A stretch of DNA of 6,796 nucleotides from Flavobacteriaceae bacterium (GTDB lineage: Bacteria; Bacteroidota; Bacteroidia; Flavobacteriales; Flavobacteriaceae), in NCBI GenBank assembly GCA_030613745.1, contig JAUWLK010000149.1, forward strand, positions 1 to 6,796. Direction: 5' to 3'. The translations under genes were made by a program, and so were the position numbers. Position 1 is the first letter of the stretch; each line of letters starts with the position of its first letter. The notes under the pieces were generated by a model. It was not told the DNA's origin. It searched no databases and worked only from the letters and a program-made list of their open reading frames with translations. Of the stretch, positions 6,373-6,796 are shown piece by piece.

Positions 6373-6433
6373 CTCTCGTAAAGCCGCTAAGAAAAAAGGT
6401 TAAAAGACTTTGCACCTTTGCGTCTTTGCGAGA
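6373..6433 (+). repeat. Imperfect palindrome: degenerate direct copy plus right inverted arm of the CGCAAAGG repeat
   Basis: The left half CTCTCGTAAAGCCGCTAAG (6373-6391) is a degenerate copy in the same orientation as the arm before the gene. The right half (6407-6433) is inverted, with 8-nt units ACTTTGCA, CCTTTGCG, TCTTTGCG. Bases 6374-6391 pair with 6416-6433 at 15 of 18 positions; one of the other three is a G-U wobble in RNA. The result is a long stem with a loop of about 24 nt. It could act as a 3' stem-loop, but no T-run follows it on the plus strand, so a classic intrinsic terminator is not supported. Confidence 0.75.
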
Positions 6434-6456
6434 AAAGAAAAGAGAAAAAACATAAA

Positions 6457-6796
6457 ATGAACATATTAATCACCGGTGGAGCCGGATATATAGGAACAGA
6501 ATTAACTTACGAACTGGAAAAAAATCCACAAGTAAAAAAAATAATCATTTACGATAATTTAAGTCGTGGAAACATCAATTTATTTATTGGATATCATAAA
6601 TTAAGTAACAAAATAAAGTTTATCCAAGGTGATATTTTAGATTCACGCCTTTTAAAACAAACTTTAAAAGGAATAGATGTTGTTTATCATTTAGCAGCAA
6701 AAGTAACTACCCCTTTTGCTGACCAAAATGCCCATTTTTTTGAACAGGTAAATCATTGGGGAACAGCAGAAATGGTTTACGCTGTTGAAGAAAGTG
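6457..6796 (+). CDS. NAD-dependent sugar epimerase/dehydratase, N-terminal 113 residues, 3' end outside window
   Basis: This is the N-terminal part of an extended short-chain dehydrogenase/reductase, the family of UDP-glucose 4-epimerases and nucleotide-sugar dehydratases. ATG at 6457 opens MNILITGGAGYIGTEL, with the Rossmann NAD-binding GGAGYIG (7-13) directly after the first strand, which fixes the start. IIIYDNLSRG (30-39) has the Asp33 that binds the adenosine ribose in this family. IQGDILD (56-62) and VVYHLAAKV (75-83) are the further cofactor-contact segments. VNHWGTAEMVYA (98-109) matches the usual VN-x-x-GT helix. The catalytic YxxxK and substrate-binding part lie beyond the window, so the sugar substrate cannot be assigned. 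The frame is open to the last base. The upstream 23 nt are nearly all purine (AAAAGAAAAGAG...), with no clear -7 element. The inverted-repeat arm ends there. Confidence 0.88.
   Translation, partial: MNILITGGAGYIGTELTYELEKNPQVKKIIIYDNLSRGNINLFIGYHKLSNKIKFIQGDILDSRLLKQTLKGIDVVYHLAAKVTTPFADQNAHFFEQVNHWGTAEMVYAVEES

Larger units (their letters stand above)
5953..6433 (+). mobile_element. Candidate repeat-bounded cassette carrying one GxxExxY gene
   Basis: This 481-bp unit starts and ends with inverted copies of the CGCAAAGG-type repeat and contains only the GxxExxY gene plus a second degenerate repeat copy after it. The shape (short, one gene, inverted ends) resembles a non-autonomous or domesticated element. 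No transposase or recombinase is encoded, and no convincing target-site duplication could be told apart from the A-rich flanks. The alternative is that dispersed repeats simply lie on both sides of a chromosomal gene. Calling it mobile is inference. Confidence 0.3.

Noticed and set aside
5938..6437. GAAAAG on both sides of the cassette (5938-5943 and 6432-6437) as a target-site duplication
   Set aside because: The flanks are A-rich and GAAAAG recurs several times on the right side. The left copy is also 9 nt away from the repeat arm, so it is not a credible duplication.

Overview
The window looks like a chromosomal segment of a low-GC member of the Bacteroidota (Flavobacteriia or Bacteroidia; the sequence alone does not settle the class). 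The signs are strong A/T bias, adjacent topoisomerase IV genes in the order parE-parC with proteins resembling Bacteroidota forms, two intergenic exact matches to the Bacteroidota -7 promoter element TAnnTTTG, A-rich leaders without Shine-Dalgarno sequences, and AT-rich intergenic repeats.

Layout. Bases 2-4507 form a tight plus-strand run: the 3' part of parE (cut by the window start), parC 2 nt later, an FMN-binding split-barrel (pyridoxamine 5'-phosphate oxidase-like) protein, and a four-helix cytochrome b561-like membrane protein. This run converges on rdgB (minus strand, 4597-5184) across a short gap that carries three 16-bp tandem repeat units. rdgB is divergent from cysH (5286-5939), an assimilatory adenylyl-sulfate reductase with the cysteines of a [4Fe-4S] enzyme. 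The roughly 100-bp gap between them holds one candidate -7 element for each direction.

Bases 5953-6433 hold the only accessory-looking unit. It is a small GxxExxY-family (PDDEXK_3) gene bracketed by inverted repeats built from an 8-nt unit (CGCAAAGG), with a further degenerate copy just behind the gene. The gene is interrupted near its 3' end by a TAG, after which 14 in-frame codons and a TAA restore what looks like the normal family C-terminus. The window closes with the 5' part of a gene for an NAD-dependent sugar epimerase/dehydratase (6457 to the end).

How the genes relate. ParE and ParC assemble into topoisomerase IV, which separates replicated chromosomes. RdgB clears deaminated purine nucleotides, CysH feeds sulfite into cysteine synthesis, and the split-barrel/b561 pair may be a flavin/heme redox unit. 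Apart from the topoisomerase subunits and possibly the redox pair, the neighbours do not form one pathway. The most unusual items are the repeat-flanked GxxExxY cassette with its in-frame amber stop and, less so, the QTTLF clamp-motif-like C-terminus of ParC. No clearly new multi-gene system is visible.
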